Shown: positions 1 through 10,116 of the stretch, piece by piece
How positions within the stretch are numbered: position 1 is the stretch's first letter
How the letters are laid out: every line of letters begins with the position of its first letter
NCBI RefSeq assembly: GCF_001544555.2
Contig: NZ_FCOK02000015.1
Coordinates: 62,001 to 126,000 of the forward strand
Source of the DNA: Caballeronia udeis
GTDB lineage: Bacteria > Pseudomonadota > Gammaproteobacteria > Burkholderiales > Burkholderiaceae
Length of the DNA: 64,000 nucleotides
Direction: 5' to 3'
Translations under genes and position numbers: made by a program
The notes under the pieces: generated by a model
What the model saw: the letters and a program-made list of their open reading frames with translations, nothing else
What the model was told of the DNA's origin: nothing
The model's database searches: none

Positions 1-807
1 GCAAGGTAACCACCGAGTTGCGCAAGCTTGATGAGGCTGGTGGCGGCGCCCGAGTAGTGCGAGGCGTGTCCTTGACGATCCGATCGAGGAGCTCGACCTC
101 GGTTTGTGTGAGGGCCAACTGGGCGGGGGCGTGGGCGGCGCACCGGTTGAGCATGGTCAGCCAGAAGATACGCCAACTCAGGATACAGAACACTGAGATG
201 AGATTGGCCAAGCGATCAGCGGTACGCAATTTTGATTCTTCAGTCTCCCCCGACTTCAGAATCTTATGGAAGGTCTCAATTTTCCAGCGCATCGCGTACC
301 AGTCGAGCTTCTCGATGGCGTCCGCACGAGATTTGATTGACAGATCAGTGATCAACTTCCACTCGTCGGAGGCCGACCGGCGGGAGCGGTCGTTTCCTGA
401 GCATGAATGACGGTCAGACGTAGCTCGGGATAGCGACGCTGCTTGTAGAGAGGTGGTAGTACCGTGATGCGGCGATACCAAATCGCAAGGAAGGCTTCGT
501 CGGGACAGCCTTTCGAATCGCGAAGCTCGACACAATGGAAACCCCTGATCTTCGTCTCGGCCATCTCGTCGGCGATTGTATGCTCTCCGTCGCCAGCCAG
601 GCGGTCAACGCATGTGCGCACCAGGAAGTTGCCCAGCTCATGCGCTTCACAGAACAGCTCGTAAATATCGCTTTCGCGATCGCCGATATGTACGCAGCGT
701 TCCGGTTCGCCCAGTAATGCCGTGGATTGCCTCAGGTTTTCCAGCCAGCGATAGCTCTCCTTCTCTTCAATTGGCACGCGGGTAGGGTTGATGACCTTGC
801 GCTTCAA
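1..807 (-). pseudogene. IS4-family (Tn5-like) transposase remnant
   Basis: Reading leftward from 807, the frame encodes the middle of an IS4-family DDE transposase, including an IGDRESDIYELF block around the second catalytic Asp. The frame stops near 352. The C-terminal part resumes in another frame from about 395 down to 1, with the YREK signature (YAMRWKIETFHKILK), so at least one frameshift lies between about 370 and 395. The N-terminal third is missing: the Tn3-family inverted repeat at 808 cuts into the gene. The 3' end runs off the window. The gene cannot make an active transposase as it stands. Family assignment is by motif only. Confidence 0.85.
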
Positions 808-845
808 GGGGCGGCTTCAGAAAACGGAATTTAAAGCACGCTAAG
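808..845 (+). repeat. Tn3-family terminal inverted repeat, left
   Basis: This 38-bp repeat starts GGGGCGGCTTCAG and ends CACGCTAAG. The tnpA stop codon (841-843, minus strand) lies inside it, as is common in this family. It is the reverse complement of 10301-10338 except for one base. Confidence 0.93.
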
Positions 846-2618
846 CTTCCCTCGATGGACGAAGCGGCCTAAATTTCCCCTGTTCGGGCTTCTGATTTCT
901 TAACCATAGGTAATCTCCCGCGAGGTTGATGTGCTCCCAACCCAGTGGCGATAGGTATGTCAGCAAGTCGTCGCCGATCAACATGCCTTTGGCGTGCAAT
1001 GCTTGAACGGTTCGCTCGAGGTAGACCGTGTTCCACAAGACGATAGCCGCGGTCACCAGATTCAAGCCGCTGGCCCGAAATCGCTGTTGGTCGAAGCTGC
1101 GGTCTCGGATTTCGCCAAGGCGGTAAAAGAATACGGCACGTGCCAGCGCATTGCGTGCTTCGCCTTTGTTGAGTCCCGCGTGCACGCGCCGGCGAAGTTC
1201 AATGCTTTGTAGCCAGTCGAGGATGAACAAGGTCCGCTCGATGCGGCCGAGCTCACGCAACGCCACCGCTAACCCATTCTGACGGGGGTAGCTACCCAAC
1301 TTTCGCAGCATGAGCGATGCTGTCACGGTTCCTTGCTTGATCGATGCAGCAAGACGCAAAATCTCGTCCCAGTGTTCGCGAATGCATTTTTCATTGATGG
1401 TGCCGCCGATCATTGCCGCAAGTGCGGGATAGTCGCTCGACTTGCCGGGAACGTAAAGCTTCGTGTCACCAAGATCCCGGATCCGCGGAGCGAACCGATA
1501 TCCGAGGAAATGCATTAGCGCAAAGACATGATCGGTGAAACCATTCGTATCGGTGTAATGCTCTTCGATCCGCAAATCGGATTCGTGATACAGCAGGCCG
1601 TCCAGGACATATGTCGAATCTCGCACGCCAACGTTGACGAGTTTCATATTGAAAGGCGCGTACTGATCGGAGATGTGTGTGTAAAACATCCTTCCAGGCT
1701 CGGCCCCGTATTTCGGATTGATGTGACCGGTACTTTCAGCGCGTCCACCGACTTTGAATCGCTGGCCATCTGAGGACGACGTACTCCCATCACCCCAATG
1801 AGCCGCGAACGCTTGCGACGATTGCGCATTGACCAATGCCGCCAATCCCTGAGAGTATGTGTCGTCGCGGATATGCCAAGCCTGTAGCCACGACAACCTC
1901 GCATACGTAGCCCCGGGGCAAGAGTCCGCCATTTTGGTCAACCCGAGATTTATCCCATCGGCCAGAATGGCAGACAGCAGCATTGTCTTGTCCTTGGCGG
2001 TCTCGCCGCTCTTGAGATGCGTAAAGTGTCGCGTGAAGTCCGTCCACTCGTCGACTTCCATCAGCAGCTCGGTAATCTTCACGCGCGGCAGCATCATCGA
2101 CGTTTGGTCGATTAGCGCCTGAGCCTGGCTGGGCACCAGCGCGTCCAGGGGCGTAATTTTTAAGCCCGATTCCGTGATGATCGCGTCAGGCAGATCGTTT
2201 GCAGCCGCCATGCGATTAACGGTTTCGAGTTGCTGTGCCAGACGCTCTCGTCGCTCATTCAAATAATGGTCACAGTCGGTTTCGATGGGAAGTGGCAAGC
2301 TGCCGACGGACTTAAGTTCGGTATACTTTTCGGTAGGTATCAAGTATTCGTCGAAGTCCTTGAACTGCCGAGATCCTTGCACCCAAATATCGCCGGAGCG
2401 CAGAGCGTTGCGCAGTTCCGATAACGCGCAAAGCTCGTAGTAGCGCCGATCGATGCCGTCGTCGTTGATTACCAACCCTTTCCATCGAGTTTTGACGAAC
2501 GCGACGGGCGCATTCGGAGGCATCTTGCGGGCACTATTCGAATTCATGTCGCGGATGACATCCACAGCGTCGATGAGATTTTTTGCTGCCGGCGCCGCTC
2601 TCAGCTTCAATACTTCTA
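841..2618 (-). pseudogene. tnpA: Tn3-family transposase, C-terminal part
   Basis: This encodes about 590 residues covering the catalytic half of a Tn3-family DDE transposase, with recognisable blocks [25 protein letters not shown] and [13 protein letters not shown], which carry the acidic catalytic residues in this family. It is separated from its N-terminal half (3784-4977) by the IS630-family element. Joining the halves at the TA target restores the frame without a stop (…[14 protein letters not shown]…), giving a protein of about 990 residues, the normal length for Tn3 TnpA. Without precise excision no full protein can be made, although an internal start at 2610 could produce the catalytic fragment. 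Confidence 0.93.
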
Positions 2619-3783
2619 GTGGTCTGCGTCAAACAGATTGCATCTTATTCAGTTTGGCCCTGGCACGCGTGACTTTCGCGAGGATGTCGGAGGCTTTTGC
2701 TGTCCAGATGAATGGTTTCGGATGACGATTGTGCTTCTGCACGTACTGTTCGATTGTGCTGACCAATTCGGGTACCGAGCGGAACGCCGCACGTCGTAAC
2801 TGGTTCACTGATAAGTCACGAAAGAAGCGTTCGACCATGTTGAGCCAAGAGGCACTGGTGGGCGTGAAATGCATGTGGAATCGCGGGTGCTTGGCAAGCC
2901 ATGCCTGTACTTCGGGGTGCTTCTGGGTTGCATAGTTGTCAGCGATCAAATGCAGCTCCTTGTCCTTGGGCGTGTTGCGATCGATCTTGCGCAAGAAGCT
3001 CAGCCACTCCTGGTGACGATGTTTAGTCTGGCACTGGCCAATGACACTGCCATCGAGCGTGTTCATCGCGGCAAACAGCGTCGTCACACCATGGCGCTTG
3101 TAATCGTGCGTCATCGTTTGAGCGCGACCTCGCTTGAGCGGCAAGCCCGGCTGGGTCCGATCAAGCGCCTGGATCTGGGACTTCTCATCGCAGCACAGGA
3201 CCAAGGCGTGCTCCGGGGGATCGAGATACAGCCCGACGATGTCCTCGAGTTTCTCGGCAAAGTGCTTGTCGTTCGATACCTTGAAGCTCTCTAACCGATG
3301 CGGCTTGAGGCCATGCGCCTGCCAGATGCGCCGCACGCTCGCCTCACTTATGCCGGCCACCGCTGCCATGCTGCGTGTGCTCCAATGCGTCGCGTTATCC
3401 GGACGTTGCTGCGTCGTCAGTGCCACAACGGTCTTGACCTTGCGCGCGGAGATCTTCGGCTTGCGCCCGGGTCGCGTCTCATCCCGCTCGATCCCCGTCA
3501 CACCGTCAGCTATAAAGCGAGCGCGCCAGCGTGCTACTGTGCCTCGCCAGATAGCCAGGTCCGCACCGATCTCTTTGTCTGTCTTTCCCTGCGCTGCGAG
3601 CAAAATCATCTTGGCGCGCTCAGCCAGTCGAACCGGAATCGTCCGGCCAGTAGCCCACGTCTTTAACTGTTTGCGCTGTGCTTCACTTAGCTCAACTTTC
3701 GCCGCGATTCGCATGAGTTCTCCCTCCGTATCAAGGAGACTCGTAAATCGCGATTAAGTTGCATTATTTGTGACGCACTACAC
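2619..3783 (-). mobile_element. IS630-family insertion sequence
   Basis: The element is 1165 bp, the usual size for IS630, and is flanked by TA at 2617-2618 and 3784-3785, the family's target duplication. Its ends form an imperfect inverted repeat (GTGGTCTGCGTCAAA on the left, GTGTAGTGCGTCACA on the right reading inward). It carries one complete transposase gene and has interrupted Tn3 tnpA. Intact ends plus an intact transposase suggest a recent insertion. Confidence 0.93.
2629..3714 (-). CDS. IS630-family transposase
   Basis: This is a 361-residue DDE transposase of the IS630/Tc1-mariner superfamily. The N-terminus holds two helix-turn-helix segments (about residues 15-75 and 110-140, with a GRKPKI linker). 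The catalytic domain shows the first Asp in LCCDEKSQIQ, the second in HLIADNYATQKH and the Glu in WLNMVERFFRDL. Length and motifs are complete with no frameshift, so it should be active. It mobilises the 1.2-kb element in which it sits by cut-and-paste at TA sites. Confidence 0.95.
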   Translation of the reverse strand: MRIAAKVELSEAQRKQLKTWATGRTIPVRLAERAKMILLAAQGKTDKEIGADLAIWRGTVARWRARFIADGVTGIERDETRPGRKPKISARKVKTVVALTTQQRPDNATHWSTRSMAAVAGISEASVRRIWQAHGLKPHRLESFKVSNDKHFAEKLEDIVGLYLDPPEHALVLCCDEKSQIQALDRTQPGLPLKRGRAQTMTHDYKRHGVTTLFAAMNTLDGSVIGQCQTKHRHQEWLSFLRKIDRNTPKDKELHLIADNYATQKHPEVQAWLAKHPRFHMHFTPTSASWLNMVERFFRDLSVNQLRRAAFRSVPELVSTIEQYVQKHNRHPKPFIWTAKASDILAKVTRARAKLNKMQSV

Positions 3784-4977
3784 TAGCAGTTCGGGAGCAT
3801 AGCGTCGTAGGGTCGCGTAGTGCTCGCCAAGGTGATGCAGAAAATCGAAAGATTCGGGTTGTGCAAGCTTTTGGGCTTCGACAACACTCTTTGTGAATGC
3901 ATCCCACGACATGACTGATTCAATCGCTGCAAAGGCATCGCCGCCACTCTTCTTGGCTTCTAGCAAAGCGTTGCCCACCTTCCAGTATTGTCGTACCTTG
4001 TCATTGATGGACCTCCCTGACTGCTGAAACTGGCTTTGGTGTTTCTTCTTCGCGAAATTGAAAAGCTTTCCGATGATGCGATCGTGTAGATCCACAATTT
4101 CGTCGATGACGGTCGCCATGCCTTCCGTCGCCAAGGCAACGAGTGTCGCGTACCGACGCTCCGGCTCGAATTTGGCGAGATCGGCCGGTGTCATCTGCGC
4201 GCCTTCGCGAGCCATCTTCAGCAAGCGGTTTTGGTGTATCAACCGATCGATTTCCAGAGGTAGGTCAAGTGCCTGGAAGATTTTGAGACGCTGTATGTGC
4301 TGGACCATCTGGCGCGAGTTTGGCTTGCCCGGCGACAAGCGCAACCAAGCCAGCCAGGTCATCCGGCTATCGGGCTTTCGTTGTAGCAGCAGTTGATCGA
4401 GCTTTTTCCGATGGTCTTCCGACAGGGGCTCGTTCAATGTCCGATAAATGCGTCGGGTAGCTCGCGTGATGGCCTCGGAGCAGATTCGTTCGATGACATT
4501 TACGCTAGGCAGCAAGATCGATTGTCTTCGCAAATGCTCCATCAATTCGCCGGCGAGGACGATGCCCCTGTCGGTTTGCGCGGCCAATTCAAGTAGCCAT
4601 TGAATGGCCGAGCGGTAGTGCGTCGTCGTGAATGGTGCTACACAAAGGATAATTTGCAGTTCCAGAAGATGTTCCCGGCGCGTCTGGTCCCGTCGACCAT
4701 ATTCGGTCCAATGCTCCGGCGGAAGTTGCAGTTGCTGTGCGATGGTATCCAATAGAAGTTGAGGCGGCGATTCGCCCGCAGCTAGCATGATCCCGGGGAA
4801 TCGCATATAGCAAAGCTGGACGGCGAAACCAAATCGATTAGCAGCCCCTCGGCGCTGTCGAATCAGGGAGAGGTCAGACTCGCTGAACGTGTAGTAGCGA
4901 ATCAGGTCATCGCGACTTTGTGGCAACGCGAGGAGATTCTCGCGCTCGGTGGCGGACAAGATTGATCGACGGGGCAT
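3784..4977 (-). pseudogene. tnpA: Tn3-family transposase, N-terminal part
   Basis: This encodes about 398 residues of the N-terminal DNA-binding half of a Tn3 TnpA. It starts [19 protein letters not shown] and contains the family's [21 protein letters not shown] block (DUF4158-like region). A stop codon supplied by the inserted IS630-family element ends the frame just after PELLV. The gene is transcribed away from the recombinase gene at 5128, leaving a 150-bp intergenic region that probably holds both promoters and the resolution site. Confidence 0.93.
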
Positions 4978-5127
4978 CTACGTCCTCGGCAGCGATAGGG
5001 ATGGTGTGACGTCTGTTTCACACCGATTCCAGGAGTCTGGCGACTCAGCGAAGTGGCAGTTTAATCGAAGCTATTTAAATAATCGGCATTATCAAACTAC
5101 GGTCGTTTTAACGATAAACTGGCTTCC
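4978..5127. promoter_or_regulatory. Putative resolution site and divergent promoters of the Tn3-family element
   Basis: This 150-bp gap between the divergent tnpA and recombinase genes has an AT-rich half (about 5060-5127) with recurring TAATCG/CGATTA-like units and a short inverted repeat, GTTT-TAACGAT-AAAC. In Tn3 members with tyrosine recombinases the resolution site lies exactly here. The role is inferred from position and repeats; exact core and accessory sites cannot be fixed by eye. Confidence 0.5.
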
Positions 5128-6669
5128 ATGAAAACGCGTCAGTCTTCGGACCCAACCCCGCTCGAACCGGAATTTCCAGATCCAGCGTCACTCATGGCAT
5201 TGCGCGGTTGGTACGCAGGCCTTAGCTCTCGCAACGCTGTCGCCCGTTATCTACCGGGTAGCAAAGCTGCAGGCCAGTCTGCCCGGGGCATCCTGGGCCG
5301 CATCCGGCGACAACTGATTGCGTTTGCGTACAGCCGTCAACGCGACGACCTGGCGGTGGTGTTCGACCACTCGATTAGTGCCCGTGCAGACCGCGCCAGT
5401 GCGGTTGAACGCGCCATCGAAGTGTTGCGCTTGGTACCGGTGCCGCAACCACAGATCAGCGACGATATTGGCCTATGGCTCGCGCCGCGCGCGGTGCAAG
5501 CGTTACGTGCATACGGCATCAATACGCTGGCTGATCTAACCGTGCGCATTCCGCGCCGACGCGGCTGGTGGAAAGTCATTGACGGTTTAGGACCGGCGAG
5601 CGCGCGAAACATCGAGGCGTTCTTCGCTTCTCGTCCCCAACTGACTGAGCGAGCTCGCGCCTTGATCGTGGCATCGCGGCACGCCGCGCTCGTTCCGTGG
5701 GAGGAGTTACGCTTGCCGCAAGAGCTCAACGGTTCGCAGGGCAATTTCCGCGCGCCGCTTCACTCCTGCACGCTCAATGCGACGAATGACTATCAAGCGG
5801 TGCAGGCGTGGCTTGCGCTAAATGAGACTCCCGCGACGCAACGCGCCTATCGCAAGGAAGCGGAGCGGCTGATCTTGTGGGCGATTGTCGAGCGCAACAG
5901 GGCCTTGTCGTCGCTTACCACCGACGATGCGATCGCATACCGTAGTTTTTTGCGACGGCCAACGCCCCGTGATAAATGGATCGGTCCGTTACGCCCCCGC
6001 AATTCGGCCGAGTGGCGCCCGTTTGTAGGCGGCCTATCAGCGCGCTCAAGCGCGTATGCGTTGTCGGTGCTTGGCGCGCTGTTTCGCTGGCTCATTGAGC
6101 AGCGCTATATCCTTGCCAACCCATTCGCTGGCGTCAAGGTGCGCGGAAACGCCGGCGTTGCGATGCTGGACACTTCACGTGGCTTCAGCGAAGGCGAATG
6201 GTTGTTGCTACGCGCGCTCGCCGACGGACTCGAATGGTCCTATGGTTGGGGGGCTCCTGCCGCCCAACGACTGCGTTTCCTGCTCGATTTCGGATACGCA
6301 ACCGGCTTACGTGCCAACGAACTGGTCGGCGCAACTCTGGGCAGCATCAAAACAGACGGACGCGACGACCATTGGCTCCATCTAGTCGGCAAGGGAAGCA
6401 AGGCCGGCAAAGTGGCACTTCCACCGCTGGCGCGCACGGCGCTTGATCAATATCTGCTGAGCCGTGGGCTATCGGTCACGCCAGCGCGTTGGAATCCAAA
6501 GACCCCGTTGATTGGAAGTCTCGATCAAGATTCCACAGATGGTATTACGGGCGCACGGCTGTGGCACGTTATGCGGCGGTTCTTCTTGCAAGCGGCCGAC
6601 GTGATTAAAGCGGAGCAACCAGCGACGGCCGAAAAGCTGAGGCGGGCAAGCCCGCATTGGATGAGGCAC
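5128..6669 (+). pseudogene. Tyrosine recombinase of the Tn3-family element, 5' part
   Basis: This encodes about 514 residues of a large phage-integrase-family recombinase. The N-terminal ~190 residues resemble the DUF3701 region found in front of some integrases, with a helix-hairpin-helix-like GINTLADLTVRIPRRRGWW…GLGPASARNI segment. A SAM-like core-binding domain follows (about 220-340), then a catalytic domain with the first Arg in TGLRANELVG, Lys near GKGSKAGKV and the HxxR box HWMRH. The RIT element interrupts the gene right at HWMRH; the tail with the catalytic Tyr is at 10117-10284. Read through the insertion, the frame continues only with unrelated residues. The intact protein would be about 570 residues and would act as resolvase. 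Confidence 0.9.
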
Positions 6670-6692
6670 TATATGCCGTTCCGGATTATGTC
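6663..6692 (+). repeat. RIT element inverted repeat, left
   Basis: A 30-bp repeat beginning GAGGCACTATATGCCG and ending in GGATTATGTC, matched in inverse orientation at 10066-10095 with one mismatch. Its first bases overlap the disrupted integrase codons. Confidence 0.88.
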
Positions 6693-6783
6693 GGGTTACG
6701 CGATTGAGCTCCGACGATCGACCGAAGATTGCGGGTCGTCCAGCAGATGTGCTCAAGCAATCACCCGACATAATTCGCAGGGT

Positions 6784-7782
6784 TTAAAGACTGTTCAGAA
6801 AGTCGAGGAGCTCGTCCGTCGGTTTGAAACGTCCTGGCTTGCCCTGTCGCGGAGTTGCCTTCTCAAGTGCCTGTTCCTTCATCGCAAGAGTCGCTTCGAC
6901 ATAAATCTCGGTGGTTTCCACCGATTCATGCCCGAGCCACAACGCGATGACCGAGCGACAAACACCTTGCTGCAGAAGGTCCATGGCCATGGTGTGTCTC
7001 AAACAGTGGACAGTGACCCGCTTCTGCTTCAATGAGGGGCAAACTTCACACGCGGTCTTGCGGTGCTTGTTTAGCAGGTACTGCACACCATGGACACTGA
7101 GGCGTTCACCCCGCTCGCTGGGAAACAGGACTGTGCCATCACCGCGTTGTGGTTCCCGCAACCACGCTTTCAGTACGGCACGTGTGGATCTGGCGATAGG
7201 TGAACAGCGCTCCTTTCGACCTTTACCGATCACCCGCACGTGAGCGCCCGCCCCTAGGATCAGATCCTCGCGATTGAGCCCGGTCATCTCGGATAGGCGC
7301 AGACCGGTCTGTACGGCGACCAATAGAAAGGCGTGGTCGCGCCGGCCAGACCAGGTGCCCTGATCAGGGGCGGCAAGCAAGGCGTCGACTTCCGGAGGCG
7401 TCAGGAAGTGGATCAACGTACGGGTGAAGCGCTTGCTGGGGATGGCAAGCACCCGCTGGATCTGGGCAGAATTGGCTGGTGCTTCGAAAGCGGCGTAACG
7501 AAAGAAGGAATGGATTGCCGCGAGGCGCAGATTGCGAGTGCGAATGCTAACGCCCTGGTGCTTCTCTAGCTCATCGAGGAACGAGGCAATCAGGGGAGCA
7601 TCGATGTCCTCGAAGTTCAGCCGGGACGGTGGCTTATGCAGGCGCTGCTGCACGAACTTAAGAAATTGCCGAAACGTGTCGCGATAGGAACTGATGGTGT
7701 GAGGACTTGCCTGGCGCTGCTGCATCAGGCGCTGCGTGAAGAAACGTTCCAGTAACGGAGCAAAGGTAGCAAAAGTAGTCAT
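6784..7782 (-). CDS. RIT tyrosine recombinase, third gene
   Basis: A 332-residue XerC/XerD-like recombinase. A SAM-like N-terminal core-binding domain (about 10-110) is followed by a catalytic domain with Arg in TGLRLSEMTG, Lys in GKGRKERC, the box HCLRH, His in LGHESVETT and the nucleophile Tyr in TEIYVEA. All catalytic residues are present. Its ATG overlaps the stop of the upstream recombinase (ATGA at 7779-7782), so translation is probably coupled. RIT proteins are thought to work together in moving the element; individual roles are not known from sequence. Confidence 0.93.
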   Translation of the reverse strand: MTTFATFAPLLERFFTQRLMQQRQASPHTISSYRDTFRQFLKFVQQRLHKPPSRLNFEDIDAPLIASFLDELEKHQGVSIRTRNLRLAAIHSFFRYAAFEAPANSAQIQRVLAIPSKRFTRTLIHFLTPPEVDALLAAPDQGTWSGRRDHAFLLVAVQTGLRLSEMTGLNREDLILGAGAHVRVIGKGRKERCSPIARSTRAVLKAWLREPQRGDGTVLFPSERGERLSVHGVQYLLNKHRKTACEVCPSLKQKRVTVHCLRHTMAMDLLQQGVCRSVIALWLGHESVETTEIYVEATLAMKEQALEKATPRQGKPGRFKPTDELLDFLNSL

Positions 7783-8723
7783 GGCCGGTCCCCCCAGCGC
7801 TGTTCGAGTCGGCGCATCGCCTCACGCATCAGTTCGGGCGAGCCGTTCAGATACCACTGCGTATCCTCTACGTGAGCATGGCCGAGGTAGGCTGACAGGA
7901 TTGGCAGACGGCGCTCCGGGTCATCTCCAGACTTGTACCAGCGTACAAGTGTGTTCGTCGCGAAAACGTGCCTCATGTCGTGCAGACGCGGGCCGTGACT
8001 GTCGGATGCGCCGCGCAAGCCGATTTGCCGCGACAACGCATAGAAAGCGCGGTGAATTTGTCCAGTGTCCATCGGGTTTCCCCAACTCGAAACGAACAGG
8101 TAGGAAGACACCGGCCGCCCCGCCCAATGATGCTCGCGTCGTGCGATATAGTCTGCGAGCACCTTGCAGGTCGAGGCATGCAAAGGAACGAATCTCGACT
8201 TGCCTAGCTTCGCGCCACGGATCGTCAGTATCCCCGCCGTCAGATCCACGTCCTGTATCTCGAGATTGCGCACCTCGCCCAGGCGCATTCCTGATACGCT
8301 CAGTAGCCCGAACAAACAATGATAGGTCAACGGCAGAAGCGCTTCCCCTTCATTGCGGTATGGCATCTCAAGCGCAGCCTGCAATAATGCGCGGATCTCG
8401 CTGGCCGAATATAAGTACGGTCGAGCCCTCTTGGGTTGGAACGGTAACAAACCCGGCGCTGGTATCTCGGTGCGAAGATCGGTGGCACTGCGATGGCGCG
8501 CAAACTGGCGCACATAGCACAGTCGTCGCGCCCATTCCGCGGGTTGGACATTCAATGGCTGTCGAGCCCACGCGAGAGCCAACGCCTGAGTAACGTAAGA
8601 AGCGCGATGCCGTTCCATGAACGCGACGAAATCTGGTAGCGCCCTGCCTGCCTCCTTCAGCTTGAATCCCAGGCTGCGCCTCAGATCGAGGTAATCCTGC
8701 ACGGCTTTGCGGAGCGTGTTCAT
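7779..8723 (-). CDS. RIT tyrosine recombinase, second gene
   Basis: A 314-residue phage-integrase-family protein. The start MNTLRKAVQDYLDLRR at 8723 was chosen because its ATG overlaps the stop of the first recombinase (ATGA), although the frame is open further upstream. Catalytic residues visible are Arg in SGMRLGEVRN, Lys in GAKLGKSRFVPL, the box HDMRH, His in LGHAHVEDT and Tyr in QWYLNG. It is the middle gene of the trio. Confidence 0.93.
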   Translation of the reverse strand: MNTLRKAVQDYLDLRRSLGFKLKEAGRALPDFVAFMERHRASYVTQALALAWARQPLNVQPAEWARRLCYVRQFARHRSATDLRTEIPAPGLLPFQPKRARPYLYSASEIRALLQAALEMPYRNEGEALLPLTYHCLFGLLSVSGMRLGEVRNLEIQDVDLTAGILTIRGAKLGKSRFVPLHASTCKVLADYIARREHHWAGRPVSSYLFVSSWGNPMDTGQIHRAFYALSRQIGLRGASDSHGPRLHDMRHVFATNTLVRWYKSGDDPERRLPILSAYLGHAHVEDTQWYLNGSPELMREAMRRLEQRWGDRP

Positions 8724-9961
8724 CGCACACCTCCCGGCCAGGGCAAAGCGAGTGTGCGCAACGCCTTGATGTCCACCTTGCAATATATCTTCGTGGTCTG
8801 TGGACAACGATGCCCCAACACCCCGCCGATCTCGCTGATCGAGGCGCCGTGATTTAACATCTGGGTGGCCAGGCCATGTCGGAACTGATGGGCACCCGTC
8901 GTGGGCGCGTCGATGCCAGCGCGCTGAAGCGAACGCCGGACGAGCGAGCCGACGCCATTTGGTCCAAAGCCTGTGATAGGCGCTCTTGCACTTAAAAATA
9001 CGCGGCGACTGGCGCTAGGAGGACGCCCGTTCTGCAAGTATCCGGCGATTGCCTTGCCGACGTCTGCGGGTAAGGGTAGCTCATTGCGTTGTCCACTCTT
9101 GCCACGCACGTTCAACTGGCCCGAGCCCCAGTCGATATCATCGAGCTCGAGAAAGGCCACCTCACCAGAGCGCAATCCCAGTCGCGCGAGCAGGAGCAGG
9201 ATGGCGTAGTTCCGGCGACCGACTGCAGTGTGTCGATCGATGCTAGCCAGCAGCTGTCGCGTCTGGTCAGCAGAAATCGCACGAGGAATTGATGGCATCG
9301 ACCAGTTGGCGACGACCGGAACGGCGGCAGCCAGGTCCAGCGTAACGTCGCCACGAGAGCGCACGTAGCGTAGAAAAGATCGCAGGGCAGTGGTCATGAG
9401 TTTCGCGCGCTTTAAATGCAGACGTGGTGCGTTAAGCTGCACAAAACCCACGACATCTGCGGCACGTAGTCGCGAAAGCGTGACCTTCCCGTCACCGAAA
9501 CAATAGTGAAGAAAATCGCGAACGAACGGCACGTAGTTAATGATCGTTACTGCGACGAGAGCCTGTGCGTCACGCAAGTATTCTGCGTATGCCTGTGCAC
9601 AGATCTCAGCCGGTGGCACCCGACGGGTCGCTGCCTTCTCGACAGCAATCACGCCCTCACTCCGCAAAAAATCGATGAGATGCCTGAGCGCAGCCCGATC
9701 GTTAACGCATGATTGGCCTCGGACATGCCGGATGCGATAACGTAAGTACAGTATCGTGTGGTCGAAGCGGATGTCCCGTGCACCTACGCCTCTCTGCTTT
9801 AGCCATTGGCTAAAGCGTGCGGCGATTCGGACCTGCACCTTCAGTCGCTCCACGCTGTATCCCTGCGCGCCGAGCGCATTCGCAAAGGCTACCAAATAAG
9901 CTGCGAGCGGACCTTCCGGTGCTCGCGCGAGAACGACCTGATTATGAATGACGTACTTCAC
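8720..9961 (-). CDS. RIT tyrosine recombinase, first gene
   Basis: A 413-residue tyrosine recombinase, the largest of the trio, as is usual for the first RIT gene. The GTG start at 9961 is preferred because an AAGGAGG ribosome-binding site lies 5 bases upstream; an open frame extends to 10126 but lacks such a site. The catalytic domain shows Arg in LGLRSGEVAF, Lys in GKSGQRNELP, the box HQFRH, His in LGHRCPQTT and Tyr in KIYCKVD. The gene's promoter must lie between 9962 and the right inverted repeat. Confidence 0.92.
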   Translation of the reverse strand: MKYVIHNQVVLARAPEGPLAAYLVAFANALGAQGYSVERLKVQVRIAARFSQWLKQRGVGARDIRFDHTILYLRYRIRHVRGQSCVNDRAALRHLIDFLRSEGVIAVEKAATRRVPPAEICAQAYAEYLRDAQALVAVTIINYVPFVRDFLHYCFGDGKVTLSRLRAADVVGFVQLNAPRLHLKRAKLMTTALRSFLRYVRSRGDVTLDLAAAVPVVANWSMPSIPRAISADQTRQLLASIDRHTAVGRRNYAILLLLARLGLRSGEVAFLELDDIDWGSGQLNVRGKSGQRNELPLPADVGKAIAGYLQNGRPPSASRRVFLSARAPITGFGPNGVGSLVRRSLQRAGIDAPTTGAHQFRHGLATQMLNHGASISEIGGVLGHRCPQTTKIYCKVDIKALRTLALPWPGGVR

Positions 9962-10065
9962 GATGACCTCCTTCCCCGACATGGGGAGCGGGTGGAAGGA
10001 GTCAAGATTATCTCTATTCGGAGTCGCCCGTTTGCCCTGAAAACCGCACCGTCGCGCGATTACAA

Positions 10066-10095
10066 GACATAATCCGGAAGGGCATATAGTGCCTC
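10066..10095 (-). repeat. RIT element inverted repeat, right
   Basis: Reverse complement of 6663-6692 with a single mismatch. It is followed by 21 bp of uncertain assignment before the interrupted integrase frame resumes at 10117. Confidence 0.88.
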
Positions 10096-10116
10096 TTATA
10101 TCGCCGGGTAGATAAG

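Larger units (their letters stand above)
6663..10116 (-). mobile_element. Recombinase-in-trio (RIT) element
   Basis: Three tyrosine-recombinase genes lie in a row on the minus strand, each overlapping the next by the 4 bp ATGA, which is the hallmark of RIT elements. The block is flanked by 30-bp inverted repeats at 6663-6692 and 10066-10095 that differ at one base. It interrupts the Tn3 element's own recombinase gene at the His-Arg box, and a GGCA[C/T] sequence is present at both junctions. Size (3.4 kb) fits described RIT elements. The exact right boundary, between 10095 and 10116, is uncertain. Confidence 0.92.
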
